From assembly GCF_002236115.1 (NCBI RefSeq), contig NZ_NIWT01000004.1:715325-779324 (forward strand): a DNA stretch of 64,000 nt, in the 5' to 3' direction. The notes below the pieces were generated by a model that saw only the letters and a program-made list of their open reading frames with translations, made no database searches and was not told where the DNA came from. Shown in pieces: positions 7,808 through 16,082 of the stretch (positions are counted from its first letter, which is position 1; each line of letters opens with the position of its first letter). The position numbers were made by a program, and so were the translations under genes. Source of the stretch: Pseudomonas jessenii (GTDB lineage Bacteria > Pseudomonadota > Gammaproteobacteria > Pseudomonadales > Pseudomonadaceae).

Positions 7808-8730
7808 TCACCGATTATTCCAACAGCCTGATCGTGCAGGAAGTGTCCCCGCGCGACGGTTTGCAAATCGAGCCCACCTGGGTTGAAACCCACGACAAGA
7901 TCGCTCTGATCGATCAACTGTCGCTGGCCGGGTTCAGCCGCATCGAAGCCGGTTCGTTCGTGTCGCCCAAGGCCATTCCTGCGCTGCGCGATGGTGAACT
8001 GGTGTTCAAGGGCATTAGCCGGCAACCGGGGGTGATCTATGTCGCGCTGATCCCCAACCTCAAAGGCGCGCAACGGGCATTGGCGTGCCGTGCCGATGAG
8101 CTGAACCTGGTGATGTCCGCCAGCCAGACCCACAACCTGGCGAACATGCGCATGCGCTGTGAAGATTCGTTGGCCGCGTTCGGCGAGATTGTGCAGTTCG
8201 TCGGCGACAGCCCGGTGCGACTCAACGCCAGCATCGCCACCACCTTCGGCTGCCCGTTCGAAGGCAAGATCGATGAGGACCGGGTACTGCAAATCGTCGA
8301 CGCCTATCAGGAGCTCGGCATCCAGGGCATCACCCTGGCCGATACCACGGGCATGGCCAACCCGCGTCAGGTCGACCGGCTGGTGCGCCGGGTGCTGCAA
8401 AGGGTTTCCCCATCGGACCTGACCCTGCATTTTCACAACACTCGCGGTCTTGGCCTGTGCAACGTGCTGGCCGCTTACGAGGCCGGTGCCCGGCGCTTCG
8501 ACGCGGCCCTCGGTGGCCTCGGCGGCTGCCCGTTCGCACCGGGGGCATCGGGAAACATCTGCACCGAGGATCTGGTGAACCTGTGCGATGAAGTCGGCAT
8601 TCACACCGGCATCGATTTGCCGCTGCTGCTGAAACTGTCCCGGGGACTGCCGGCTCTGCTCGGCCACGAAGTGCCCGGTCAACTGGCCAAGGCCGGGCGC
8701 AATTGTGACCTGCACCCCGTGCCCTCCTGA
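7804..8730 (+). CDS. Hydroxymethylglutaryl-CoA lyase family protein
   Basis: A 308-residue TIM-barrel lyase of the HMGL-like family. The N-terminal VQEVSPRDGLQIEP carries the catalytic Arg-Asp, LHFHNTRGLGLCN carries the metal-binding HxH, and GGLGGCPFAPGASGN carries the catalytic Cys loop. It would split 3-hydroxy-3-methylglutaryl-CoA into acetyl-CoA and acetoacetate. It overlaps the CoA-transferase by 4 bases and precedes an MFS gene. No leucine-degradation genes (liu cluster) lie nearby, which suggests a different entry substrate from leucine. Confidence 0.92.
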   Translation: MITDYSNSLIVQEVSPRDGLQIEPTWVETHDKIALIDQLSLAGFSRIEAGSFVSPKAIPALRDGELVFKGISRQPGVIYVALIPNLKGAQRALACRADELNLVMSASQTHNLANMRMRCEDSLAAFGEIVQFVGDSPVRLNASIATTFGCPFEGKIDEDRVLQIVDAYQELGIQGITLADTTGMANPRQVDRLVRRVLQRVSPSDLTLHFHNTRGLGLCNVLAAYEAGARRFDAALGGLGGCPFAPGASGNICTEDLVNLCDEVGIHTGIDLPLLLKLSRGLPALLGHEVPGQLAKAGRNCDLHPVPS

Positions 8731-8743
8731 GCAAACTGCCCTC

Positions 8744-8845
8744 CTGTAGGAGCGAGCATGCTCGCGATGGACGTCAACGATAACGCTGGATGCCAGATAC
8801 CCCGCGGCGATCTCAGGTTCATCGCGAGCGAGTTCGCTCCTACAG
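8744..8845. repeat. REP doublet, CTGTAGGAG subtype
   Basis: CTGTAGGAGCGAGCATGCTC and inverted CGCGAGCGAGTTCGCTCC with a CTACAG end. This subtype differs from the common CTGTGGGAG units and recurs at 31155-31256. It separates the lyase and MFS genes. Confidence 0.88.
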
Positions 8846-8914
8846 TGAAATCGAACATTTACCAGACAACAAAAACAATCGGACACCCACGGGAAGTCCG
8901 CCTGGAGAAACGCA

Positions 8915-10246
8915 ATGAGCCTTAATGCACTGGAGGCCGGCGCGAGCCCGGCCGTTAGCCACGACGAAGAAAAAGCCCTGGTCAGCAAAGTCGCCTGGCG
9001 CCTGATGCCGCTGATCATGGTCTGCTACCTGTTCGCCTTTTTCGACCGCATCAACATCAGCTTCGCCAAGTTTCAGCTGCAGGCCGACCTGAGCCTGAGC
9101 GACACCGCTTACGGCCTGGGTGCCGGGTTGTTCGTGGTCGGTTATGTGATTTTCGAAGTGCCCAGCAACATGATGCTGTACAAGGTCGGCGCCCGGCGCT
9201 GGATCGCCCGGATCATGATGTCCTGGGGCCTGGCCACGGCGGCCATGGTGTTCGTCAACAGCGAATGGCAGTTCTACGTGCTGCGCTTCGTGATCGGCGC
9301 GATGGAGGCGGGTTTCGCTCCGGGCGTGCTGTATTACCTGACCCTGTGGTTCCCGCAGCACTATCGCGGGCGCATCACCTCGATGCTGTTCCTGGCGTCG
9401 GCGTTCGCCGGCCTGGTGGGTGCGCCGTTCTCGGGCCTGGTGCTGCAACACCTTGACGGTGTGCTGCAAATGCGTGGCTGGCACTGGCTGTTCCTGCTCG
9501 GTGGCGTGCCGTGTATCGGCCTCGGTTTGCTGGTGCTGACCCTGCTCAAGGACCGCATCGAAGACGCCCATTGGCTGACGCCTTCGGAGAAGACTTTGCT
9601 GGCCAGCCGTATCGCTCAGCATGAGCCGCACAAGAGCGGTGGCTCGCTGCTCGCCGCGCTACGGATTCCGGGCTTCCTGACCTTGGGGCTGATCTATTTC
9701 CTGATTCAGGTGGCGTCCTACGGCTTGAATTTCTGGGCGCCGCAACTGATCCGCAGCGCAGGTACTGAGAGTCCGGTGATGATCGGCTTGCTGACGGCCA
9801 TCCCGTACATCTGCGGCGCCATCAGCATGGTGGTGATCGGACGGCTGTCCGATGCTTCTGGCGAGCGACGCAAGTTTGTCGCCGGTCTGGTGGCGGTTGG
9901 TGCGGTCGGGTTCTTCTGTGCGGGGATCTTCGCCAGTCACACGACCTTCCTGATTATTGCGTTGGGCCTGCTCGGTGCCGGGATCATCGCCTCCATCCCG
10001 AGCTTCTGGACCCTGCCGCCGAAACTGCTGGCCGGTGCCGGCGCGGGCGCGGCCGGCGGGATTGCGGTGATCAACACCCTGGGCCAGTTCGGCGGCATCG
10101 TCAGCCCGGTGATGGTCGGCCGAATCAAGGACCTGACCGGCAGCACCACGCCGGCGCTGTATGTCATTGGTGTATGTGCGCTGATTGCGGTGGCGCTGTT
10201 GCTGTGGGGGTTGCCGCAGAAGTTGCGCACACTCGATAAGTTTTAA
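8915..10246 (+). CDS. MFS transporter, anion:cation symporter type
   Basis: A 443-residue, roughly 12-helix major facilitator protein. The segment YLFAFFDRINISFAKF in TM1 and the following loop are typical of the anion:cation symporter (ACS) subfamily, which takes up organic acids such as tartrate, phthalate or hydroxy-acids by proton symport across the inner membrane. It lies downstream of the CoA-transferase/lyase pair, with a REP between, so it is a plausible importer for their substrate. The start follows TGGAGAAACGCA. Confidence 0.9.
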   Translation: MSLNALEAGASPAVSHDEEKALVSKVAWRLMPLIMVCYLFAFFDRINISFAKFQLQADLSLSDTAYGLGAGLFVVGYVIFEVPSNMMLYKVGARRWIARIMMSWGLATAAMVFVNSEWQFYVLRFVIGAMEAGFAPGVLYYLTLWFPQHYRGRITSMLFLASAFAGLVGAPFSGLVLQHLDGVLQMRGWHWLFLLGGVPCIGLGLLVLTLLKDRIEDAHWLTPSEKTLLASRIAQHEPHKSGGSLLAALRIPGFLTLGLIYFLIQVASYGLNFWAPQLIRSAGTESPVMIGLLTAIPYICGAISMVVIGRLSDASGERRKFVAGLVAVGAVGFFCAGIFASHTTFLIIALGLLGAGIIASIPSFWTLPPKLLAGAGAGAAGGIAVINTLGQFGGIVSPVMVGRIKDLTGSTTPALYVIGVCALIAVALLLWGLPQKLRTLDKF

Positions 10247-10319
10247 AAGATTGCAGCCTTCGGCAGCGCCTGCTCGGACCACGCATCCCGGTAGGCGCTG
10301 CCGGAGGCTGCGATCTTTT
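10246..10319. repeat. Inverted repeat/bidirectional terminator (GATCGCAGCC type)
   Basis: AAAGATTGCAGCCTTCGGCA and GCGCTGCCGGAGGCTGCGAT form long complementary arms flanked by AAAA and TTTT. It lies between two convergent genes and looks like a bidirectional Rho-independent terminator derived from a second repeat family. Confidence 0.85.
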
Positions 10320-10324
10320 GATCT

Positions 10325-10813
10325 TCAAGAAGTCGCTGTCATCGCTTTTTCCGCAGCGTCACTAAACTGAATCAACACCACCCCGGCCACCAACAGCACC
10401 ACCCCAAACACCTTGGACAAGCTGACTGGCCGCTCCACCAACCCAAACCAGCCAAAGTGATCCAGCAACAACGACCCCACCACTTGCCCCGCCAGCGCCA
10501 ATGCCATGAACCCCGCGGCACCCAGCTTGGGCAGCAGCACCAATGCCAGGGAAATGAATATCACCCCAAAAGCGCCACCGGCCCACATCCAGAGCGGCGC
10601 CTTGCTGATGAATGCCAGTGATGGCAACGGCAAGCGCATCGCAACGATGATCGGCATCAGCACCAGGACGCTCACCAGCAACGAGGCGAGTGTCGCCCAC
10701 AGCGGATGGCCCAACCCGCGCCCGAGATTGACGTTGATCGCGCTCTGAAACGGCACCACCGCCCCGGCGATCATCGCCAGTCCAATCAGACCGGCCCAAT
10801 GCAACGTACTCAT
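10325..10813 (-). CDS. DMT family transporter (YdcZ/DMT_YdcZ type)
   Basis: A 162-residue membrane protein with about five hydrophobic segments and the YdcZ-family pattern (GAVVPFQSAINVNLGR near the N-terminus, GFMALALAGQVVGSLLLDHFG in the second half). Members are half-size drug/metabolite transporters that probably dimerise; substrates are unknown. The ATG at 10813 is preferred over the in-frame 10858 start because it gives the compact family N-terminus and is preceded by a purine-rich site. It is divergent from the LysR gene at 10891. Confidence 0.88.
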   Translation of the reverse strand: MSTLHWAGLIGLAMIAGAVVPFQSAINVNLGRGLGHPLWATLASLLVSVLVLMPIIVAMRLPLPSLAFISKAPLWMWAGGAFGVIFISLALVLLPKLGAAGFMALALAGQVVGSLLLDHFGWFGLVERPVSLSKVFGVVLLVAGVVLIQFSDAAEKAMTATS

Positions 10814-10890
10814 GATCGATCTCCAACAGGTTTTGCTGGACTCTAGGGTATTCGTCACGCAGATTTAAATTCCGTTTTGTTATCCAGAAC

Positions 10891-11799
10891 ATGCAGCAGA
10901 TGAATAATCTTCGCCGTATCGACCTCAACTTGCTGGTGATCCTCGACGCCTTGCTCAGCGAGCAACACGTGACCCGGGCGGCCGAGCGTCTGCACTTGAG
11001 CCAGCCAGCGGTCAGCCATGCGCTGGCGCGCTTGCGTAACCTGCTCGGCGATCCGCTGCTGGTGCGCGCCGGTGCCGGTCTTGTGCAGACTCCGCGAGCG
11101 CTGGAACTCGTGGTACCGCTGGCCGCAGCCCTGGCCCAGGTGCAAGCGCTGCTGGCGCCGAACGCCTTCGATCCCGCGACCACCCAGCGCACCTTCCGTC
11201 TGGCGATGTCCGACTACGGCGCCGCCATTGTCCTGCCGGGACTGATCCGTACGTTGCGCCGCGAAGCGCCGGGCATCGACCTGCAAATCAGCCATGGAAG
11301 CCGCGAAAGCATGCTCGAAGGGGTGCTCAACGGTGACATTGATGTCGCCGCCGGTGTGTTCCCGGAAATGCCCCATGAGTTGCGCAGCACGCACCTGTTC
11401 GAAGAGCACTATGCCTGCCTGGTGGACCGCAACAGCCTGCCCGCCGATGGTGGCCTCGACCTGCCCACTTACCTGGCTCGGCCTCACGTCCTGCTGGAAA
11501 TGCGCGGCAGCGGCACCCCGGAAATCGAACGTGCATTGACTGCATTGCGCGAACGTCGTCGTGTGGCTGTCAGCCTGCCACACTGGAGCGTGGCCCCGGA
11601 GCTCATCAGCGGCACCGACCTGATCCTCACCGTCGCGTCGCGCGGCTTGCGCGATATCGATCAGTCTTCATTGGTTGTCGTGCCACCGCCGTTTCACATT
11701 CCGTCGTTCACCTTTGTGTTGGCGTGGCATAAACGGCGGGGTGGGGATCAGGCGTTGAACTGGTTGAATCGCAGGATTGGGGAGGGGATCGAACGCTAG
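10891..11799 (+). CDS. LysR family transcriptional regulator
   Basis: A 302-residue regulator of the NodD/PcaQ-like LysR branch. The N-terminus (LRRIDLNLLVILDALLSEQH, then LHLSQPAVSHALARLR) is an intact winged HTH, followed by a type 2 PBP effector domain. It is divergent from the DMT transporter with only 77 bases between start codons, the standard layout for a regulator of its neighbour. An AT-rich GATTTAAATTC sequence in the gap is a weak candidate site. The ATG at 10900 is an alternative start. Confidence 0.9.
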   Translation: MQQMNNLRRIDLNLLVILDALLSEQHVTRAAERLHLSQPAVSHALARLRNLLGDPLLVRAGAGLVQTPRALELVVPLAAALAQVQALLAPNAFDPATTQRTFRLAMSDYGAAIVLPGLIRTLRREAPGIDLQISHGSRESMLEGVLNGDIDVAAGVFPEMPHELRSTHLFEEHYACLVDRNSLPADGGLDLPTYLARPHVLLEMRGSGTPEIERALTALRERRRVAVSLPHWSVAPELISGTDLILTVASRGLRDIDQSSLVVVPPPFHIPSFTFVLAWHKRRGGDQALNWLNRRIGEGIER

Positions 11800-11819
11800 A
11801 GGCTTTTCTAAAATGGCCT

Positions 11820-12104
11820 TTACCAATTGGAAGGTGGCAGGCGACGCGTATGAAAAATCCGTAGTACCTGAAGCCGACCTTGGCGAACCCGGTAGGGAAT
11901 CAAATAGGGGCGATCAGGCATGACCCATTCCCGGGTACCGGGTAGGCGTCCTTCACGGCCCGTCGCTGGAAATCGTGCAAGGTGATCGACACTGGCGAGA
12001 ATTGCCTGGACAAAATCTGCTGCAGCTTTTGGATTCTCGATGGCAATGTACGCGGCTTCGTCATCCAGATTCTTTAACGCCGTACGCAACCACTCAACGC
12101 GCAT
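11820..12104 (-). CDS. RelE/ParE family toxin
   Basis: A 94-residue ParE-like toxin. The N-terminal strand and helices (MRVEWLRTALKNLDDEAAYI, then A-x-x-F-V-Q-A-I) and the C-terminal strands (PYLIPYRVRQGRLQVLRIFH) are typical. Family members poison DNA gyrase (ParE) or cleave ribosome-bound mRNA (RelE). Arg and His residues of the last strand are kept, so it looks active. Its start overlaps the antitoxin's 3' end by 11 bases. An upstream ATG at 12125 would overlap further and is less likely. Confidence 0.88.
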   Translation of the reverse strand: MRVEWLRTALKNLDDEAAYIAIENPKAAADFVQAILASVDHLARFPATGREGRLPGTREWVMPDRPYLIPYRVRQGRLQVLRIFHTRRLPPSNW

Positions 12105-12333
12105 TCGCCGTCCACTTGTCTGCAATAGCGTTCACTTGTTCTTGTGTCGCGAAGTCACCTTCATCGGCTTCTTTCAAGGCTTTCTGAATTTCCTCGATTT
12201 GCCACGCTTCACGGGCCAGGTACTCACGCAGTGCATCCACGGCCAGAAATGATTTGCTGCGGCCCGTTGCTTTGGAAAGACTCGCGAGAGTATCGGCGAT
12301 TTCGTCTGGTATGCGCAGGGACATAACTGACAT
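12094..12333 (-). CDS. Ribbon-helix-helix antitoxin (CopG/ParD-like)
   Basis: A 79-residue antitoxin. The N-terminal MSLRIPDEIADTLASLSKAT is the DNA-binding beta strand and first helix of an RHH dimer, and the acidic C-terminal half would wrap the toxin. It is the first gene of the pair, toxin second, as in parDE. The operator at 12345-12373 just upstream suggests autorepression. Start 12333 or 12324 (MSLRIP); both are compatible. Confidence 0.87.
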   Translation of the reverse strand: MSVMSLRIPDEIADTLASLSKATGRSKSFLAVDALREYLAREAWQIEEIQKALKEADEGDFATQEQVNAIADKWTANAR

Positions 12334-12344
12334 GGTGGTCTCGA

Positions 12345-12373
12345 TGTAGTGGTTTGTAATACAACATACTACA
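12345..12373. promoter_or_regulatory. Nested palindrome upstream of toxin-antitoxin operon
   Basis: An outer inverted repeat TGTAGT...ACTACA encloses an inner palindrome TTGTA-A-TACAA. Its position, 12 bases before the antitoxin start, fits an RHH autoregulatory operator. Confidence 0.55.
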
Positions 12374-12486
12374 CCGTCATCAGTGAAGCGGGGCCAGCCC
12401 GTTCGTCTGTCGAGATGTTTCAGTCGACAGGCAATGACCTGATATAGACTGGCCATCATTCACCAAGCCGTTCAAAAGGACTCCCC

Positions 12487-13125
12487 ATGACCCCATCGTT
12501 GCTAATGGCCGTGCTTGCCTCGGGTTTTATCTACGGCATCACCCCGGGGCCGGGTGTGCTGGCGGTGTTCGGCATTGGCGCGGCCCATGGGCGACGGGCC
12601 GGGGCGGGGTTTCTGTGCGGGCATTTGCTCGGTGATGTGGTCTGGTGCAGCACGGCGCTGATTGCGATTGTCGGTGCGCGGGAGATCGGCAGTACCGCGT
12701 TCGACGTGCTCGGTGTGCTCAGCGGCCTGTACCTGTTCTGGCTCGGCTGGCGTGCGGTGCGCGCCCGCCGCAGCAGCGCTGATGCGCCGCAAGGCCCGGC
12801 GCGGCAGCCGTTCTGGCACGGCATCCTGTTTGGCCTGACCAATCCCAAGGCCTATCCGGTGGCGGTGGCGACGTTCACGGCATTGCTGTCGAGTCGCGCG
12901 GAACTGCTCAACTGGTCAATGCTGCCAGCGCTGATCGCCCTGAGTTTCGTCGGCGGGTTGCTCGCCTACGCTATTCTCATCGGCATCGTCGGTGCACGGC
13001 GTGTGCGCACCTTGTACCAGCGTCATGAACTGGCAATCACCCGGTTGTGCGGGGTAATGTTCATCGGTTTCGCCATCAATGCGCTGGTCCATGCGTTGCC
13101 GGGGCTGATGCCGGAAAAGGCTTGA
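12487..13125 (+). CDS. LysE family translocator
   Basis: A 212-residue inner-membrane exporter of the LysE/RhtB family. The signature GITPGPGVLAVFGIGAAHGR occurs in the first helix region, and about six hydrophobic segments follow, with the conserved FGLTNPKAYPVA motif in the middle. Family members export amino acids or homoserine lactones; the substrate is unknown. It is preceded by AAAAGGACTCCCC and appears monocistronic. Confidence 0.9.
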   Translation: MTPSLLMAVLASGFIYGITPGPGVLAVFGIGAAHGRRAGAGFLCGHLLGDVVWCSTALIAIVGAREIGSTAFDVLGVLSGLYLFWLGWRAVRARRSSADAPQGPARQPFWHGILFGLTNPKAYPVAVATFTALLSSRAELLNWSMLPALIALSFVGGLLAYAILIGIVGARRVRTLYQRHELAITRLCGVMFIGFAINALVHALPGLMPEKA

Positions 13126-13204
13126 ATGTAATCACAGGGATGCAAGGCTGACGGGGCAGGGATGATTGAAGAGCGCTGCATTATCGGGGCACCCACGCTG
13201 AACC

Positions 13205-14551
13205 ATGGAAAACCGGAATTCCGCGCCGCTGGCGAGTTATATCGATCTGTTGCTGGACGCCGTCTGTGCGGTGGATAAGCAGGGCCGCTTCGTCTTTGTC
13301 AGCGCGGCATGCGAGCGCATTTTTGGCTACAGCGCCGATGAGATGATCGGCGAGGCGATGATCGACATGGTGCACCCGGGCGATCGCCAGCGCACCCTCG
13401 ACGCCGCCCGGGAAATCATGGGCGGTGAGCCCAAGCTCAACTTCGAAAACCGCTACCTGCGCAAGGATGGCAGTGTGGTGCACATCCTCTGGTCGGCACG
13501 TTGGTCCGAGGACGATCAACTGCGCATCGCCGTTGCTCGTGACATTACCGAGCGTAAGCAGGCCGAGTCCCGGCAGGCAGCGTTGTACGCGATTTCCGAA
13601 GCGGCCCATGCGGCAGAGGATCTGCTGGCGTTGTTCAAGCGCATCCACATGATCATCGGCGAATGGCTGCCGGCATTGAGTTTTTCCGTGGCGCTGTACG
13701 ACCAGCACTGCGCACAGCTGAACTTTCCCTATCACGTCGATGACCACGAGCCACAGCCCGAACAGCCCGGAACCATGACCGGGCGCCTGTGTGTCGAGGT
13801 GATCTGCACGGGGCAGCCGATCCTGTTGACTCCGGGCCAGTGCCCACCTCTTGCCGGCTTCGAAATGCTGCAGACCGAACAGAACGCACCCTGTTGGCTG
13901 GGTGTGCCGCTGAGTTCGCAAAACGGCACCATCGGCGCGCTGATCGTCAAAAGCATTCCGGGCGGCGAACGCTACACCGAGCAAGACAAGGAGCTGCTGC
14001 AATACGTCTGCGCCCAGGTCGCCACCGCCATCGAGCGCAAGCAATTGCACGCCCGCCTGCAACACATGGCCCAGTACGACCAACTGACCCAGTTACCCAA
14101 CCGCGAGCTGCTGCGCGAACGGCTCAAGGCGTCACTGCAAGTGGCCCGGGAGGGCGGCGGGCGCATGGCGCTGCTGTACGTCGACCTTGACCGCTTCAAG
14201 CAAGTCAACGACACCCATGGGCACGCGGTCGGCGACATGCTGTTGCAAGCGGTGGCCAACAGGCTCAAGGGCTGCGTGCGGGAAATCGACACCGTGGCCC
14301 GCATCGGCGGCGATGAATTCGTGGTGTTGCTGCACAGCATTCACGCGGCGGACGATACCGACCTTGTGGTCGAGAAAGTCCGCCAGGTCCTGGCTCAGCC
14401 CCTGCGCCTGGACGGGCACAGCCTGAATATCCAGCCCAGCATCGGCGTCGCCCAATACCCCGATCACGGCACCGAAGAGAAGCAATTGTTCCGGCATGCC
14501 GACGAGGCGATGTACTGCGCCAAACGCGAGCATCACCTGCGACTGGTCTGA
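13205..14551 (+). CDS. Diguanylate cyclase (PAS-GAF-GGDEF)
   Basis: A 448-residue cytosolic sensor. Order: a PAS domain (about 10-120, with VDKQGRFVFVSAACERIFGY), a GAF domain (about 135-280) and a GGDEF domain (about 295-445). The active-site GGDEF is intact at 368-372, and the RxxD inhibitory site (REID) lies five residues before it, so it should make c-di-GMP with product inhibition. There is no membrane segment, so the signal is intracellular. It is probably monocistronic. Confidence 0.92.
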   Translation: MENRNSAPLASYIDLLLDAVCAVDKQGRFVFVSAACERIFGYSADEMIGEAMIDMVHPGDRQRTLDAAREIMGGEPKLNFENRYLRKDGSVVHILWSARWSEDDQLRIAVARDITERKQAESRQAALYAISEAAHAAEDLLALFKRIHMIIGEWLPALSFSVALYDQHCAQLNFPYHVDDHEPQPEQPGTMTGRLCVEVICTGQPILLTPGQCPPLAGFEMLQTEQNAPCWLGVPLSSQNGTIGALIVKSIPGGERYTEQDKELLQYVCAQVATAIERKQLHARLQHMAQYDQLTQLPNRELLRERLKASLQVAREGGGRMALLYVDLDRFKQVNDTHGHAVGDMLLQAVANRLKGCVREIDTVARIGGDEFVVLLHSIHAADDTDLVVEKVRQVLAQPLRLDGHSLNIQPSIGVAQYPDHGTEEKQLFRHADEAMYCAKREHHLRLV

Positions 14552-14669
14552 AAAACCGCGCACCGTTCGTCGTGGCATCCACGTAATTTTCTAAACCTTT
14601 TGGGGCGCGCAAATTCAGATTCTATGCGGGCTACAGCTCGCCGCGACTACCACCAAGAGGAAGAGAATC

Positions 14670-14828
14670 ATGCCTAATTCAAGAAACTCGAACTCGGGGA
14701 ACTTCGCCAATGATCGAACGAAGGCCTCTGAAGCCGGTCGCAAGGGTGGGAAAACCACCACGACGACTGTCGACAAAGAGCCTGCGAAACCCGACATGGG
14801 CCGCAAGCCCGGACAGAAATCCAAGTAA
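14670..14828 (+). CDS. Small KGG-type stress protein
   Basis: A 52-residue, highly charged, low-complexity protein. The segment SEAGRKGGKT resembles the KGG repeat of Con-10/YciG-type stress-induced proteins, here with only one clear repeat. The ribosome-binding site AAGAGGAAGAG precedes ATG 14670. It lies just upstream of a secreted DUF4142 gene. Such proteins are linked with stationary phase or desiccation in other bacteria; the role here is inferred. Confidence 0.7.
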   Translation: MPNSRNSNSGNFANDRTKASEAGRKGGKTTTTTVDKEPAKPDMGRKPGQKSK

Positions 14829-14900
14829 TGGATGATGGTGGTTTTGATTGAGAAGCGGGGGCGAAAGCTCCCGTTTGAATTTGAAGAGGAGGGCGCGACC

Positions 14901-15404
14901 ATGAACCGGATGGCCACCCGATTATGTAATACCAGTCTTGCCGCGTTACTGGGCCTGTTTGCCAGTGGCGTCTTTGCCCAGTCGACTGCCGAGTTCATCG
15001 ACGAGGCCTCGGCAAAAGGTATTGCCGATATTGAAGCTAGTCGCCTGGCGCACCAGAAAGCCGAGTCCAAAGAGGTCAAGGACTACACCATTATCGTCAT
15101 CAACGACCGCACCACGGCGAACCAGCACCTGGCTAAAATCGCCAAGCAACTGGATATACCGGTCGCCCCCCGGGAAGAAATTGTCGAAAAGGCCAAAGCC
15201 CTGATGCCACAAGTCATGGATGGGGCGACCTACGACGAGGCCTATACAGCCAGTCAGGTGAAGACCACGCAGGAAGCCATCGAACAGCTGCAGCAGGAGG
15301 CGCAGACCACCGACGTGCCGCAAATCAAGGCGTTCGCCGAAGAAACCCTGCCTAAATTGCAAAATCACCTGGAAATGGCCAAGGCGTTGCAAGCCAGCCG
15401 TTGA
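14901..15404 (+). CDS. DUF4142 domain-containing exported protein
   Basis: A 167-residue protein with an N-terminal signal peptide (hydrophobic LAALLGLFASGVFA, likely cleavage before QSTAEF) and a DUF4142 four-helix, ferritin-like fold. Visible family features are FIDEASAKGIADIEASRLAH and a helix rich in Lys/Glu. The role is unknown; the family often neighbours stress genes. Start 14901 is chosen over 14832 because GAGGAGGGCG precedes it and the signal peptide begins there. Confidence 0.85.
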   Translation: MNRMATRLCNTSLAALLGLFASGVFAQSTAEFIDEASAKGIADIEASRLAHQKAESKEVKDYTIIVINDRTTANQHLAKIAKQLDIPVAPREEIVEKAKALMPQVMDGATYDEAYTASQVKTTQEAIEQLQQEAQTTDVPQIKAFAEETLPKLQNHLEMAKALQASR

Positions 15405-15422
15405 CCTGAAGGTTTGAACACA

Positions 15423-15455
15423 AACGGCGCGGGGCTTCAGTCACGCGCCGTTTTT
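15423..15455 (+). terminator. Rho-independent terminator
   Basis: AACGGCGCG and CGCGCCGTT arms around a 12-base loop, followed by TTTTT, downstream of the DUF4142 gene. It may also serve the convergent iron-permease-like gene. Confidence 0.85.
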
Positions 15456-15459
15456 CTGT

Positions 15460-15870
15460 TCAGCACTGGTCCAGATGCGGCTTGGGATTATGCGTTGGGT
15501 TCAGGCCGTCGAGGTCGAACACCTGGTTCTCGCCCATGGCGCGGTAGTGCCTGCGCAGCGCCTCCAGTTGCTTGAGGTCCAACGCCTCAAGCCCGAGCAT
15601 GGCCTGTTGCGCCTCCTTGGTCACCCGCAGCAATTCGTCGACTTTCAAGTGCAGGATGTCGGTGTCGCGGTTCTGCGTGTTCTGGATCAGGAACACCATC
15701 AGGAAAGTGATGATGGTGGTCGAGGTATTGATGACCAGTTGCCAGGTATCGTTGAAATGAAAAATCGGCCCGCTCAAACCCCACAGGAAAATCAGGATCA
15801 ACGCGCTCATGAACGTCTTGGGGCTACCGGCCCAGAGGGCTAGTTTCTGCGCGATTTTTGCGAATTTCAT
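15460..15870 (-). CDS. Low-affinity iron permease family protein
   Basis: A 136-residue protein with two hydrophobic segments (ALILIFLWGLSGPIFHF and the following NTSTTIITFLMVFLIQ), then a cytosolic helix beginning QNTQNRDTDILHLKVDELLR. This matches the Fet4-like PF04120 family. In bacteria the name is by homology only and transport is unproven. It stands alone, convergent with the DUF4142 gene. Confidence 0.85.
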   Translation of the reverse strand: MKFAKIAQKLALWAGSPKTFMSALILIFLWGLSGPIFHFNDTWQLVINTSTTIITFLMVFLIQNTQNRDTDILHLKVDELLRVTKEAQQAMLGLEALDLKQLEALRRHYRAMGENQVFDLDGLNPTHNPKPHLDQC

Positions 15871-16082
15871 GACCGTGTTCCTTTTGAGGGGGCGCCTGAT
15901 TTTTCAGACAGTGGCGGGAGAATGAAAATTCGGCTGGGGTTGCAAACCAATGAAGCATGGAGGTAGGCAAGATCTTAATTTTGGGTGGGAATCTTCCTTT
16001 GTATCGGTTTGTGTCTAGTATCAATGGCAGTCAATTTGCCAGCATGTGTTCACACGGATCGAAACCGGAAAAGAGGCTACTC

